From positions 131,315-195,314 of the forward strand of contig NZ_BAABMF010000008.1 in assembly GCF_050402865.1 (NCBI RefSeq): DNA of 64,000 nucleotides, in the 5' to 3' direction. The position numbers and the translations under genes were made by a program. Each line of letters opens with the position of its first letter. Position 1 is the stretch's first letter. A model generated the notes under the pieces. That model searched no databases. It saw only the letters and a list, made by a program, of their open reading frames with translations, and had not been told where the DNA came from. Origin of the DNA: Clostridium_AF sediminicola (GTDB lineage Bacteria; Bacillota; Clostridia; Clostridiales; Clostridiaceae). Shown one piece after another: positions 17,597-26,453 of the stretch.

Positions 17597-17944
17597 ATGA
17601 TAGATCGTGCACAATTATTAAAGGGACTCTTAGAGGGGTGTATCCTTAAAATCATTGCTCAAGGGGAAACCTACGGCTACCAGATTACCAGCGATTTAAA
17701 CAATTCTGGTTTTTATGACCTTAATGAGGGAAGTGTTTATCCTGTGTTGATACGTCTTGAAAAAAAAGGACTTGTTGATACTGAGACAAAAAAATCTTCT
17801 CTTGGACCCAGACGAAAATATTTTAAAATCACACTAGAAGGAGAAAAATATTTAGAGTCATTTACAGAAATATGGAGTGAAATCTCACATAACGTCCATA
17901 ATATTTTGAAAGGTGGTGCTATTAATGAATTATCAAGGAAATAA
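17597..17944 (+). CDS. PadR-family transcriptional regulator
   Basis: This small winged-helix repressor (115 aa) shows the typical order: LEGCILKIIAQGETYGYQI, then NEGSVYPVLIRLEKKGLVDTE and a GPRRKYFKIT beta-wing. GGAGG precedes the ATG. It overlaps the next gene by 20 bases, a common arrangement in which PadR controls itself and a membrane protein of unknown function. Two operator copies lie in its promoter. Confidence 0.92.
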   Translation: MIDRAQLLKGLLEGCILKIIAQGETYGYQITSDLNNSGFYDLNEGSVYPVLIRLEKKGLVDTETKKSSLGPRRKYFKITLEGEKYLESFTEIWSEISHNVHNILKGGAINELSRK

Positions 17945-18755
17945 TAAATTGTTTATGTCAATTGGATTAACTGTTCTTTTAATGGTAACTTTGCTAATAT
18001 TAGTTGCTGCTAAACCTGGAGCAAGAAGTGTGTTAATAATATTTTCAGGATTGATTATTATAATGGCATTCTTAGGTGTCTATTTTACGTACAAACAACT
18101 AGCTCATACTAAAGTGCGTATAAAACAACTTCCTGTAAGTTATCAATCAGTATACTTGGATGCCAATGAATTGATAGGTACTTATGGGATACAAAAGGGA
18201 GAAAAACAAGAAATTATGAATATGATTCTTGAAATCTTTGAACATGCAAGTCTTGATAATCGAGAAGTTGAAGAAGTTATTAATTATGATTTAGGAACAT
18301 TTGTTGGAGGTTTTATCAATGAGACAGGAAAAGTCCACAATGGATTTTATCTTTTTAGTTATTCAACATCACTTTTTATTGGATACTTACTCTTGATGAA
18401 AACTTATAAAGTAGTACGAACAGGAAATGTTTCCATGGCAATGCTACACTCAGAAACACTAGATGTAGGATTAGTAGTTACCTATGGACTCATTGCGTAT
18501 TTGTTCTTCCCTTGGTTGCTATTAACAATACAACGATCAGCAAAATACCAGTGGCAAGGAATCAAACGCATTCAAATTTTATTCCCATTTGTGATTCCTC
18601 TTGGCTTAATGTCAGGTTTAATTTTAATAGATGATCCTGCATTCATCAAAATTATTGATAGACCAATTCCTATCTTTACGAATATATGGTCAGTTGCAAT
18701 AGGTATAATCTTGTTACTATGTAGCTTCTGGATGATGAAGTCAAATAAAAAATAA
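17925..18755 (+). CDS. Membrane protein with DUF1048-like region, PadR partner
   Basis: The 276-aa protein has two N-terminal helices, a soluble helical region (about residues 55-125) that resembles DUF1048 partner proteins of PadR regulators (QLPVSYQSVYLDANELIGTY and DLGTFVGGFINE), and about four further membrane helices. The ATG used lies seven bases after AAAGGTGG; a GTG four codons upstream is less likely. It is translationally coupled to padR. The combination of the soluble domain with a long membrane part is unusual; function unknown. Confidence 0.8.
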   Translation: MNYQGNNKLFMSIGLTVLLMVTLLILVAAKPGARSVLIIFSGLIIIMAFLGVYFTYKQLAHTKVRIKQLPVSYQSVYLDANELIGTYGIQKGEKQEIMNMILEIFEHASLDNREVEEVINYDLGTFVGGFINETGKVHNGFYLFSYSTSLFIGYLLLMKTYKVVRTGNVSMAMLHSETLDVGLVVTYGLIAYLFFPWLLLTIQRSAKYQWQGIKRIQILFPFVIPLGLMSGLILIDDPAFIKIIDRPIPIFTNIWSVAIGIILLLCSFWMMKSNKK

Positions 18756-18774
18756 TACAAATATTATTTAATAA

Positions 18775-18803
18775 TTGACATATATGTAATACATCTATAT
18801 CAT
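18775..18803 (+). promoter_or_regulatory. Promoter of the NifX-like gene
   Basis: TTGACA (18775-18780), 17 bases, TATCAT (18798-18803). The first eleven bases of this promoter also survive in the truncated gene copy at 22191. Confidence 0.65.
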
Positions 18804-18876
18804 ATTAAAAAGAGCATATACTAATAATTCCATAAGTGTATCATGCTTCTAAGATAATTTAAGGGGGAAATTTTAT

Positions 18877-19233
18877 ATGAAAATTGCATTACCATCTAGA
18901 CAAAATATTATAGACGATCATTTTGGTCACTGTGATTACTTTACAGTTTTTACAGTTGACGATAGCAATAAAAGTATAATTTCTGAGGAAACTATTGCAT
19001 CACCAGCAGGTTGTGGTTGTAAATCAAATATTGCACAAATTTTATCAGATATGGGTGTATCAGTTATGCTTGCTGGTAATATGGGGAATGGGGCTGTAAA
19101 TGTATTAAATTATGCTGGTATTCAAGTAGTCCGTGGGTGTTCAGGGGATGTAAAGACTGTTGCACTGAAATGGCTTGAAGGTAATATTGCTGATTCTGGC
19201 GATTCATGTCATGCTCATGAATGCCATAACTAA
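18877..19233 (+). CDS. NifB/NifX-family Fe-Mo cluster-binding protein
   Basis: This small protein has the dinitrogenase iron-molybdenum cofactor biosynthesis fold. It keeps the start MKIALPS, the DDHFGHCDYFTVF motif and a cysteine-rich end (DSCHAHECHN) likely to bind metal or an Fe-S cluster. No nitrogenase genes are near, and in clostridia such proteins are common outside nitrogen fixation. A promoter lies 73 bases upstream, AAGGGGGA precedes the ATG, and a terminator follows at once, so it is a single-gene unit. A deleted copy lies 3 kb downstream. Confidence 0.9.
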   Translation: MKIALPSRQNIIDDHFGHCDYFTVFTVDDSNKSIISEETIASPAGCGCKSNIAQILSDMGVSVMLAGNMGNGAVNVLNYAGIQVVRGCSGDVKTVALKWLEGNIADSGDSCHAHECHN

Positions 19234-19258
19234 AAAAACAGCTTCTAGCTGTTTTTTT
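19232..19258 (+). terminator. Rho-independent terminator
   Basis: AAAAAAACAGC and GCTGTTTTTTT around TTCTA follow the stop codon of the NifX-like gene directly. Confidence 0.9.
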
Positions 19259-19272
19259 AGTTATCTAATATA

Positions 19273-19911
19273 TTATTTTAAATTCTTAAATATTTCTTTA
19301 GCCATTTTCTTCGTTTTAGGGCTTATACTTTCTAAACAATTTTTAATAAATAACTTAATTTCATCTTTATCTTGTGCTTTATCATAGACTATTTTAAAAA
19401 TATCTAAAATATCATATTTTAATAGTTCCATTTGCTTTTTAGGATACGATGTTCTATCTTCAATTTTTAGTAATATTGAAACTATCTTATCAATCAAATC
19501 TTCTCTTTGCTGTATTATCTTTTTTAAATTCCTAACACAGCATTGAGCTGTCATAAATTTTTCATCGTTAATGTGCTCAATATATTTATCGAAGATATTA
19601 TCAAATTTACGTTCTTCATCTACTGTTATAAGATTCGCAATTAATATCATGCCTATGTCTCTCTTATAAGAATTCTTATTGCCTAGTAACTCTACAAAAT
19701 CATTCCAGTATTCATAAAATAATTGTGGTCTAATCTCACTTGCACGAGATAAAACATAGTAACTATGATAATAAACCATAATATTTTTATTAAACATTAA
19801 GTAATTAACCACTTCATTTCGATATCCTTTATTATCAATTATCCTCCTTGCAAGTCTTTCTATATCTAAATCTTTTCTCTTTATTTCATCAATCAAAGAA
19901 TTATACGTCAT
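19273..19911 (-). CDS. Hypothetical alpha-solenoid (HEAT-like) protein
   Basis: I cannot assign a family with certainty. The 212 residues are all helical and charged, with repeating helix pairs (for example IANLITVDEER, CCVRNLKKIIQQRE, IVSILLKIED) that look like HEAT or DNA-alkylation-repair type solenoids. It has no signal peptide or membrane segment, so it is cytoplasmic. AAGGTTGA precedes the ATG chosen; a TTG two codons upstream is possible. It converges on the NifX-like gene and may share its terminator. Confidence 0.75.
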   Translation of the reverse strand: MTYNSLIDEIKRKDLDIERLARRIIDNKGYRNEVVNYLMFNKNIMVYYHSYYVLSRASEIRPQLFYEYWNDFVELLGNKNSYKRDIGMILIANLITVDEERKFDNIFDKYIEHINDEKFMTAQCCVRNLKKIIQQREDLIDKIVSILLKIEDRTSYPKKQMELLKYDILDIFKIVYDKAQDKDEIKLFIKNCLESISPKTKKMAKEIFKNLK

Positions 19912-20322
19912 AAACAATCAACCTTTCGTATTTCTCTTTTTCCAATTTTCAAACCCATTATAACACAGATAAGTCTATAAAATGCTCATAAATCACAACT
20001 CACACTTAAAGAACAAATACATATATAGCTAGAAAGTCACTCCACTTCACTAAGAAATTCTAATTTATTTTCTTAAATATCTGCTAAAAAATTATAACTC
20101 GCATGCTCAAACAATAATTTTTCTTAACGCATATATTATAAGATTTTTAAATGAAACTTTATCTATATATGCACATAATCTCAGGTATTAATGAGTTATG
20201 AGCATATATAGATTTTAGTTGAATTAAAAATCCATTTGAGAAAATAAATAAGAATTTCTAAAGTTTGTTACGATGACTTTTACGCTATATATGCTTCTTC
20301 TCACCACTGAAGGATGGAATTT

Positions 20323-20430
20323 ATAAATCAGTGTAAATATTTCACATAATATTACAATGTATTATTATAACTGCATTTGACAAGTATATAATTCCTAAAA
20401 AAATTTATAAATTCTTAAATAACAAAAAAT
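20323..20430 (+). repeat. 108-bp dispersed intergenic repeat, copy 1
   Basis: It begins ATAAATCAGTGT and contains ACTGCATTTGACAAGTAT. It matches 29077-29184 in the same orientation with about 14 mismatches. Each copy lies on the 5' side of an L,D-transpeptidase gene, but those genes face opposite ways. Confidence 0.75.
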
Positions 20431-20534
20431 TGATTAAAAATATTCCAAGATTATAATCATAATTTTTAGTCATTACAAAGTATAAATAGTTATATAAATA
20501 TATAGGATGAATTTTCCATTACTTTATCTTAAAT

Positions 20535-20666
20535 ATAACATGGTTAAACCACAAAAAGTAAGTTGAACTAAAATCAACCACAATATCTACCGCAGATTAA
20601 TGCGTTCTGACGCTATATATTGTGGTAGAAGTTCAACTAAATTACTTTTTGTGGAATAACCATAAC
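20535..20666 (+). repeat. 132-bp palindromic element, long copy
   Basis: The outer arms (ATGGTTAAACCACAAAAAGT and ACTTTTTGTGGAATAACCAT) enclose a second hairpin (CCACAATAT / ATATTGTGG). Its two outer parts together match all 63 bases of the inverted short copy at 45591-45653; 69 internal bases are extra here. It resembles a MITE. Confidence 0.8.
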
Positions 20667-20684
20667 ATTGGAGGAATATGAATT

Positions 20685-22118
20685 ATGAAAAAATTATTAA
20701 GTAAGATTACTGAAAGTAAAGTAGTAAAATCAACAGTAACTTTAATAAAAAAACACAAGAAAATAGTTAAAGGTGTTTTAATTTCTCTTTGTACTTTGTT
20801 TGTTATATATATTGGAATGGCTCTATATTTTATGAACCATTTTTATTTTGGTTCTACAATAAATTGTATTAGCGTTTCAGGTAAAAGTGTGGATACTGTA
20901 AATGAATTAATGGCCTCTAAACTCCATAAATATGAGTTAAAATTAAAAGAACGAGGAAATAAAAATGAAAAAATTAAAGCAGATAAAATTGGTTTGAAAT
21001 ATGATTTAAATGGCGACTTTAGAAGCATAAAAGATAAACAGAACCCTTTCAAATGGATTTCAGCTATTTTTAGTAAAGAAAATTGTGTACTAGAAGAAAA
21101 TTTTCAATACGATAAAAATCTATTATTAAAATGTGTAAATAATCTATCTTGTTTTGATAACTGCAATATAATTGAGCCCCAAAATCCAACATTCAAATTT
21201 ACAGATAAGGGTTATGAAATTGTTCCTGAGGTAAATGGTAATAAGATAAAAAAATATATTTTATATATTCATATAGCAGATTCAATACTTGATAGAAAAA
21301 CCTCATTAAATTTGGAATCAATCAACTGCTATGTAAAACCTCAATACACATCAACTTCAAAAAAAATACTTGATACAAAAGACATTCTCAACAAATATGC
21401 ATCATCAAAAATAACTTATACCTTTGGAAAAGACCAAGAACTTTTAGATGGAACGACAATAAATGAATGGCTTTCAGTTGATGAAAATATAGAAGTAAAT
21501 CTTGATGAGAAAAAAGCGAAAAATTATATAGATTCTCTTGCTAAAAGTTATAATACGGTTGGTAAGAAAAGAAATTTTGTTACATCATTAGGAAAATCTA
21601 TAAACTTAGGGGGTGGAGATTACGGATGGTCCATTGATAAAACAAAAGAAACACAAGCTTTAATTGAATCCATAAAAATAGGTGAAACTATTACTAAAGA
21701 ACCTGCATATTCCCAAACCGCCTTATCTCTTGGTAAAAATGATATTGGAAACACCTATGTAGAAATAAATCTTACAAGCCAGCATTTATGGTTTTATAAA
21801 AATGGCTCTTTAATTTCAGAAGGACCTATTGTTACTGGTAATGTAAGTGCCAATCATAGAACACCACCTGGAATTTATAAATTAAAATATAAACAAAAAA
21901 ATGCTGTATTACGTGGTGCTGATTATGAGGCTCCTGTTACCTTTTGGATGCCATTTAATGGAGGTATAGGAATTCACGATGCAAATTGGCGAAGTTCCTT
22001 TGGTGGAAATATATATAGGACAAATGGTTCACATGGTTGTATAAATTCTCCATACTATTTAGCAAAAGCAATATTCAATAATGTTAAGTCTGGTATTCCT
22101 GTTGTTTGTTATAATTAA
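20685..22118 (+). CDS. L,D-transpeptidase with peptidoglycan-binding domain (copy 1)
   Basis: This cell-wall enzyme makes 3-3 peptide cross-links outside the membrane. The 477 aa give a cytoplasmic lysine-rich tail, one membrane anchor (about 29-51), a VanW/PG_binding_4-like region, and a C-terminal YkuD domain with the catalytic SHGCINSP preceded by GIGIHDANWR. In YkuD enzymes the cysteine of HGC is the nucleophile. GGAGGA precedes the ATG. It is a close paralogue of the gene at 27542. The 132-bp palindrome lies immediately upstream and could fold into the leader RNA. Confidence 0.94.
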   Translation: MKKLLSKITESKVVKSTVTLIKKHKKIVKGVLISLCTLFVIYIGMALYFMNHFYFGSTINCISVSGKSVDTVNELMASKLHKYELKLKERGNKNEKIKADKIGLKYDLNGDFRSIKDKQNPFKWISAIFSKENCVLEENFQYDKNLLLKCVNNLSCFDNCNIIEPQNPTFKFTDKGYEIVPEVNGNKIKKYILYIHIADSILDRKTSLNLESINCYVKPQYTSTSKKILDTKDILNKYASSKITYTFGKDQELLDGTTINEWLSVDENIEVNLDEKKAKNYIDSLAKSYNTVGKKRNFVTSLGKSINLGGGDYGWSIDKTKETQALIESIKIGETITKEPAYSQTALSLGKNDIGNTYVEINLTSQHLWFYKNGSLISEGPIVTGNVSANHRTPPGIYKLKYKQKNAVLRGADYEAPVTFWMPFNGGIGIHDANWRSSFGGNIYRTNGSHGCINSPYYLAKAIFNNVKSGIPVVCYN

Positions 22119-22190
22119 TGCTTTTTAAGATACCTATATTTTTGTAAATCTTCAATATGTTTTATAAAAAAACTAACGTTTACTTAACTA

Positions 22191-22423
22191 TTGACATATA
22201 TCTTATTGACGATCATTTTGGCCACTGTGATTACTTCACAGTTTTTACAGTTGCCGATAGCAATAAAAGTATAATTTCTGAAGAAACTATTGCATCACCA
22301 ACAGGTTGTGGTTGTAAATCAAAAATTGCACAAATCCTATCAGATATGGGTGTATCAGTTATGCTTGCAGGTAATATTTTTGATTCTGGTGATTCATGCC
22401 ATGCCCATGAATGCCATAATTAA
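22191..22423 (+). pseudogene. Doubly deleted copy of the NifX-like gene
   Basis: Compared with 18775-19233, one deletion joins promoter bases TTGACATATAT directly to the codons of the DHFGHCDYF region, removing the start. A second deletion removes about 35 codons between two GGTAATAT direct repeats. The rest, including the cysteine-rich end, is nearly identical. A 88-codon frame from 22157 reads through it but lacks a ribosome binding site. Confidence 0.88.
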
Positions 22424-22441
22424 TTTAATAAAAATTAATAC

Positions 22442-22471
22442 AAACGGAAGTCGAAAAACCCTCTTCCGTTT
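22442..22471 (+). terminator. Hairpin after the NifX ghost
   Basis: AAACGGAAG and CTTCCGTTT around a 12-base loop. The T-run is short. Confidence 0.5.
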
Positions 22472-22613
22472 ATTATTTATCATTTATATCCACACCAACA
22501 GCCCTAACTTCTGAATGATTATCGACAAACAGTAAGAAACTCAACATATGAGATGTAGCCATAATATAAACCCAAATCCAAAGGCATAAAACACTCCTCC
22601 CAATATCACATTT

Positions 22614-22991
22614 TTAGATATTGAATTCTGCTCCAACAACAGCAAAGAAATTCCAGCCTATCAACAATGTAAATAATGCAATTAATAAAAAAATAGTTAT
22701 AACAAACATTACTTTACGTTTCTTTGAAACTACTATCTTTTTCATGAAATTCACAGAACAAAGTACAACAATAATTGATCCCAAAAGTAAATAATAATTT
22801 AACAAAATATGTGGCTTCACTTTTGCAAAAGTAAGATAATTATTAATTAGCATTCTAGCAAAGCATATTAAATTATTTGAAACAGTGATTGTCCCACATA
22901 GTATTAAAATTGAATGACAGAAATTAAACTTCCTTATTTTAAGGTCTATTGGTTTCTTTCTATTTTGTATAGTAACAATAAGCACAAACAA
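22614..22991 (-). CDS. Hypothetical membrane protein, possibly 5'-truncated
   Basis: The frame from a TTG at 22991 gives 125 aa with about four membrane helices and no family I recognise. Coding character continues upstream in the same frame for about 35 codons, including another hydrophobic stretch (KDIIILLIIIAFFF), to a stop near 23113 without ATG, GTG or TTG. No good ribosome binding site precedes the TTG. I infer a gene that lost its 5' end, or one with a rare start codon. Confidence 0.5.
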   Translation of the reverse strand: MFVLIVTIQNRKKPIDLKIRKFNFCHSILILCGTITVSNNLICFARMLINNYLTFAKVKPHILLNYYLLLGSIIVVLCSVNFMKKIVVSKKRKVMFVITIFLLIALFTLLIGWNFFAVVGAEFNI

Positions 22992-23216
22992 TGGTGCAAT
23001 AAAGAAAAATGCTATGATAATTAATAATATAATAATATCTTTGGTGATGAGCTTGCTATCATCATTTTTTAATAAGGAAGATTCTGAATTAAAACCACTC
23101 TTATATATTATTTAACCCAAATAAAGCATGCAGAAAGTAACTCCTAGCTATCTTTGTACATGCTTTAACCTATTCAATCTATCATCGTATTTCACGACTT
23201 CCAGTACTTACATTCA

Positions 23217-23516
23217 CTAAATATTATACTGAACAATTATCTTATCTTTTCTAGGTATAAAAAAAGGGATAACTTTTGTAGATTTTAATTCATTAAAAAT
23301 CTTGTCAACTGTTTCTATATCCTCAAGTATTAAAACATCATACTCTTTAATATTGCCATCTTCTTTAACCTTGATTTTGTGTGTTTTTGTAAGTTCTCTA
23401 TATTTATTACTTTTTGAGCTTGTTGTAAATGTAATAAGTCCATTTTCATTTTTATAACTTACAGTTTTGAATTTATTACCATTAAATACTTTAATTAATC
23501 CTTTTTGTTCGTACAT
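23217..23516 (-). CDS. Hypothetical protein (99 aa)
   Basis: AGGAGG lies eight bases before the ATG, so the small gene is probably real. The protein is soluble, rich in lysine and beta-branched residues, with alternating beta-like strands (GLITFTTSSKSNKY, DVLILEDIE) and a basic end (IPRKDKIIVQYNI). No motif, membrane segment or signal peptide was seen and no family is recognised. It is a single gene, divergent from padR at 23795. Confidence 0.6.
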   Translation of the reverse strand: MYEQKGLIKVFNGNKFKTVSYKNENGLITFTTSSKSNKYRELTKTHKIKVKEDGNIKEYDVLILEDIETVDKIFNELKSTKVIPFFIPRKDKIIVQYNI

Positions 23517-23697
23517 ATAAACCTCCTATTAATAAATTAGTATATATTGCTTTTCCTCTATTTTATTCATTAATGAAGCCTGTTTCCTAATTATTATACC
23601 ATTAAAAAATCTTATAGGCGAACAGGTTTGGAATATATTTAATAATTTGATATTTTAGATAAAATATAATGAAGATATTACTTTATTAATTGTTTTT

Positions 23698-23747
23698 TAT
23701 ATCGGTATGTGATATAGTATAATTATACTATATCACATACCGATATA
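23698..23747. promoter_or_regulatory. Perfect 50-bp palindrome, promoter/operator of the second padR
   Basis: The bases are an exact palindrome of 25 + 25, centred between 23722 and 23723, with half-sites TATCGGTATGTGATATAGTA. A plausible promoter (TTGTTT 23690-23695, 17 bases, TATAGT 23713-23718) overlaps it. It lies 47 bases before the padR start and is the likely PadR binding site. Confidence 0.78.
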
Positions 23748-23794
23748 ACGTATAAAGTAATAACGGTAACCGTAATATTAAAGGAGGTTTTAAT

Positions 23795-24121
23795 ATGCCT
23801 GAAAGTTCTAATAGAGGCGCATTAACTGAAGCAGTATATTATATTTTGCTATCCTTATGTACTCCTTTGCATGGATATGGCATTATGCAAAATGTTAAAG
23901 AACTAAGTAATGATCGAGTTGTTTTAGGGGCTGGCACCTTATATGGAGCTCTTAACACTTTAGTTTCTAAAGGTTGGATTGTTCCCTATACAAATGAAGG
24001 AAGTTCGAGAAAAAAAGAATATGTGATAACAGATGAAGGTAAACTTATACTAAAAAATGAGATAAAACGACTTAAAGAATTAGTCTATAATGGAACTGAA
24101 ATATTAGGGGAGGTATTTTAA
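23795..24121 (+). CDS. PadR-family transcriptional regulator (second)
   Basis: The 108-aa winged-helix protein carries the motifs YYILLSLCTPLHGYGIMQ, GAGTLYGALNTLVSKGWI and RKKEYVITDEG. AAAGGAGG precedes the ATG. Its stop codon overlaps the next start (TAATG), so it is coupled to the DUF2812 protein, a standard pair. A perfect 50-bp palindrome upstream is its likely operator. A broken copy of this gene is found at 36505-36640. Confidence 0.93.
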   Translation: MPESSNRGALTEAVYYILLSLCTPLHGYGIMQNVKELSNDRVVLGAGTLYGALNTLVSKGWIVPYTNEGSSRKKEYVITDEGKLILKNEIKRLKELVYNGTEILGEVF

Positions 24122-24672
24122 TGAAGCATATAGTAAGAAAGGCTTATTGGAATTATGAAAAAGAAGAAAACTGGCTAAATGAAATGTGCGCAAAAGGATA
24201 TGCCCTAGTTGATTATTCCTGGTGTAGGTATGTCTTTGAGAAATGTGAAGAAGGCGAATATATATATAGATTAGAACTATTAGAAAAACCAGCTAGTAAT
24301 ATAGAAAGTCAAAAATATATCGAATTCTTGGAAGAAACAGGCATTGAACATGTTGCGTCCTATATGAGATGGATTTATTGCCGTAAAAAATCAAATGAAG
24401 GAAAATTTGATTTATTTACAGACCTAAAATCTAAACTAAAACACTTTAGAAGTGTAAGTAACTTTTGGTGGGTATTGACTATTATTAACTTATTTGCAGG
24501 AATATACAATTTGATGATTGGCATATTTATGAGTGATTTAAAACCTATTACTAATATAAATACAACTTTAGGTATTTTATCATTAACTGTTGGTATTCTT
24601 TTATTACAAGTGGCAGCTCCGGTTAGAAAAAAAATAAAAAGACTAAAAAAAGAAATTAAAATTTCAGAATAG
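24121..24672 (+). CDS. DUF2812 membrane protein
   Basis: The protein opens with the DUF2812 pattern (RKAYWNYEKEENWLNEMCAKGYAL, here cited only by position 6-29) in a soluble domain of about 110 residues, followed by two membrane helices (about 118-140 and 147-166) and a lysine-rich tail. DUF2812 proteins are routinely encoded behind PadR regulators and are probably membrane-linked sensors or effectors; their activity is unknown. It overlaps padR by one base and is followed by an acetyltransferase gene 18 bases later, so the three form one operon. Confidence 0.9.
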   Translation: MKHIVRKAYWNYEKEENWLNEMCAKGYALVDYSWCRYVFEKCEEGEYIYRLELLEKPASNIESQKYIEFLEETGIEHVASYMRWIYCRKKSNEGKFDLFTDLKSKLKHFRSVSNFWWVLTIINLFAGIYNLMIGIFMSDLKPITNINTTLGILSLTVGILLLQVAAPVRKKIKRLKKEIKISE

Positions 24673-24690
24673 GAAAAGGGAGAGATTTAA

Positions 24691-25185
24691 TTGAAGGAAT
24701 TAAAAATAAGAAATGTATCAAAAAATGATTTAGACTATGTTACTAAAATTGAAGCTGCTTGTTTTCCAGCTGCAGAAGCAGCTACAAAAAATATATTTGA
24801 GGAAAGAATTTCTGTTTTCCCAGAAGGTTTTTTTGTTGCTGAATTAAACAATGAAATCATAGGATTCATTAATGGTGGTGTAACTAATAAAAATTCTATA
24901 GAGGACGATTTTTTTGAAAGTATGAATCTTCATATACCTAATGGAGATAATATTGTAATCTTTGGACTAGATGTTCATCCTAAATACCAAAATAAAGGAT
25001 ATGCTAAAGAATTAATGAATCATTTCATTGAGTCATCAAAAAAGACTAGTAGAAAAAAAGTATTACTCACCTGCAAAGAACATTTGATAAAATATTATGA
25101 GGGATTCGGTTATCTCAATGATGGAGTATCTGAATCTGAACATGGCGGGGCTAAATGGTATGATATGTACCTTGAATTAAAATAA
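24691..25185 (+). CDS. GNAT-family N-acetyltransferase
   Basis: The 164-aa protein has the GNAT fold: an N-terminal IRNVSKNDLDYVTKIE strand-helix, the acetyl-CoA motif VHPKYQNKGYAKELM, and a C-terminal YYEGFGYLNDG. The target amine is unknown; relatives act on arylalkylamines or small metabolites. It starts at TTG behind AAAAGGGAG, 18 bases after the DUF2812 gene, and ends in a terminator of the dispersed ACATCAGG family. Confidence 0.88.
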   Translation: MKELKIRNVSKNDLDYVTKIEAACFPAAEAATKNIFEERISVFPEGFFVAELNNEIIGFINGGVTNKNSIEDDFFESMNLHIPNGDNIVIFGLDVHPKYQNKGYAKELMNHFIESSKKTSRKKVLLTCKEHLIKYYEGFGYLNDGVSESEHGGAKWYDMYLELK

Positions 25186-25215
25186 AACATCAGGTTCCCC
25201 CTGATGTTTTATTTT
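25179..25215. terminator. ACATCAGG-family terminator hairpin 1
   Basis: AAAATAAAACATCAGG and CCTGATGTTTTATTTT around TTCCC. It overlaps the stop of the acetyltransferase gene and faces the symporter gene, so it can work both ways. It is the first of eight hairpins with the same core in this window. Confidence 0.88.
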
Positions 25216-25247
25216 AATTTATATTGCTTATATTATTTACACTCACT

Positions 25248-26453
25248 CTAAACCGATAAATTTTTCTTTTCAGATGTAGTTAAAGAATTTCCATCTTTAT
25301 CATAGAATAATCCTCTAAGGATTAATGCTAAAGCTCCATCTCCCGTAACATTACATGCAGTTCCAAAACTATCTTGAAGCGCAAATATTGCAATTAATAA
25401 TCCTACTCCTGATGCATCGAATCCCAAAACTCCTGTAACAATTGCTAACGATGCCATAACAGTTCCCCCTGGAACTCCTGGTGCTCCTATAGCAAATATA
25501 CCAAATAAAAGTATAAATAATATCACTGTACCTACTGATGGCAGGGTACCATAAAGTATTTTTGATATTGTAAAACAGAAAAATGTTTCTGTTAAAACAG
25601 ATCCGCAGAGATGAGTAGTTGCCCCTAATGGAATAGCAAAATCAACTACTTCTGGTATTAATACTTTTGATTTATGAGCACATTTTAGTGAAACAGGTAA
25701 TGTTGCTGCACTAGACATTGTTCCTACAGCGGTTAAATATGCTGGTAAGTAATGTTTTGAAACTTCCCAAGGATTCTGTTTTGATACTATACCTGCAATT
25801 GTATATAATAACGTAAGCCATATAAAATGTCCTATAAGTACGATTATAATAACTTTTAAGAATACAGGTAACTGCTTAGTTAAACTTCCAGTATAAGCTA
25901 ATTCACTAAAAGTCGCTGCAATAAAAACAGGCAAAATAGGTACTATTATTTTTGTAATTATAGCAAGAATCATTTTTTGGAGTTCATTTAAAAACTTGTC
26001 CACAATTTCAGCTTTTGTCCAAATTACTGAAACCCCTGTAAATATAGCTAAAACTAACGCAGTCATAACTGGCATAACTGGTGCAATCTCCAATTTAAAA
26101 ACTATTTCTGGTAATTCATGAAGTTTTGCTGCCTCACTAGCAATATTAAAGTGTGGTATTATTATATAACCTGCAATAGCTGCCATAGTTGCTGCCCCTA
26201 CTGCTGATAAATAACACATAATAGCCATACTACCTAACATCTTGCTGGCATTATTTTTGAGACTCGTTATTGCTGGTGTTATAAATCCAAATATAACCAA
26301 TGGAACAGTGAAGAATATTATAGATCCTAATATGTCCTTAACTGTTAATATAACCATCATAAATTTTTCATTAACAACTAGACCTAAAATCACACCAATA
26401 GTTATTCCAATAATCATCTTAGTGATTAGGCCCATATCTTTTTTCTTTGTCAT
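25248..26453 (-). CDS. Dicarboxylate/amino acid:cation symporter (DAACS)
   Basis: This inner-membrane carrier couples uptake of a dicarboxylate, glutamate/aspartate or serine/threonine to sodium or proton entry. The length (401 aa), the eight-helix profile and the hairpin motifs (VGTMSSAATLPVSLKCA, PLGATTHLCGSVL, and GAPGVPGGTVMAS) fit the GltP/SstT family. AGGAAG precedes the ATG. It is a single gene with a terminator downstream; substrate within the family is not settled by sequence alone. Confidence 0.9.
   Translation of the reverse strand: MTKKKDMGLITKMIIGITIGVILGLVVNEKFMMVILTVKDILGSIIFFTVPLVIFGFITPAITSLKNNASKMLGSMAIMCYLSAVGAATMAAIAGYIIIPHFNIASEAAKLHELPEIVFKLEIAPVMPVMTALVLAIFTGVSVIWTKAEIVDKFLNELQKMILAIITKIIVPILPVFIAATFSELAYTGSLTKQLPVFLKVIIIVLIGHFIWLTLLYTIAGIVSKQNPWEVSKHYLPAYLTAVGTMSSAATLPVSLKCAHKSKVLIPEVVDFAIPLGATTHLCGSVLTETFFCFTISKILYGTLPSVGTVILFILLFGIFAIGAPGVPGGTVMASLAIVTGVLGFDASGVGLLIAIFALQDSFGTACNVTGDGALALILRGLFYDKDGNSLTTSEKKNLSV

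Larger units (their letters stand above)
19918..20684. other. Long intergenic region with two dispersed repeats
   Basis: No frame of coding character was seen in these 767 bases. They hold a 108-bp repeat (20323-20430) also found at 29077-29184, and a 132-bp palindromic element (20535-20666) that ends just before the ribosome binding site of the L,D-transpeptidase gene. Confidence 0.6.

Noticed and set aside
22290..22514. 74-codon plus-strand frame over the NifX ghost
   Set aside because: It reads the ghost in another frame and has no ribosome binding site.
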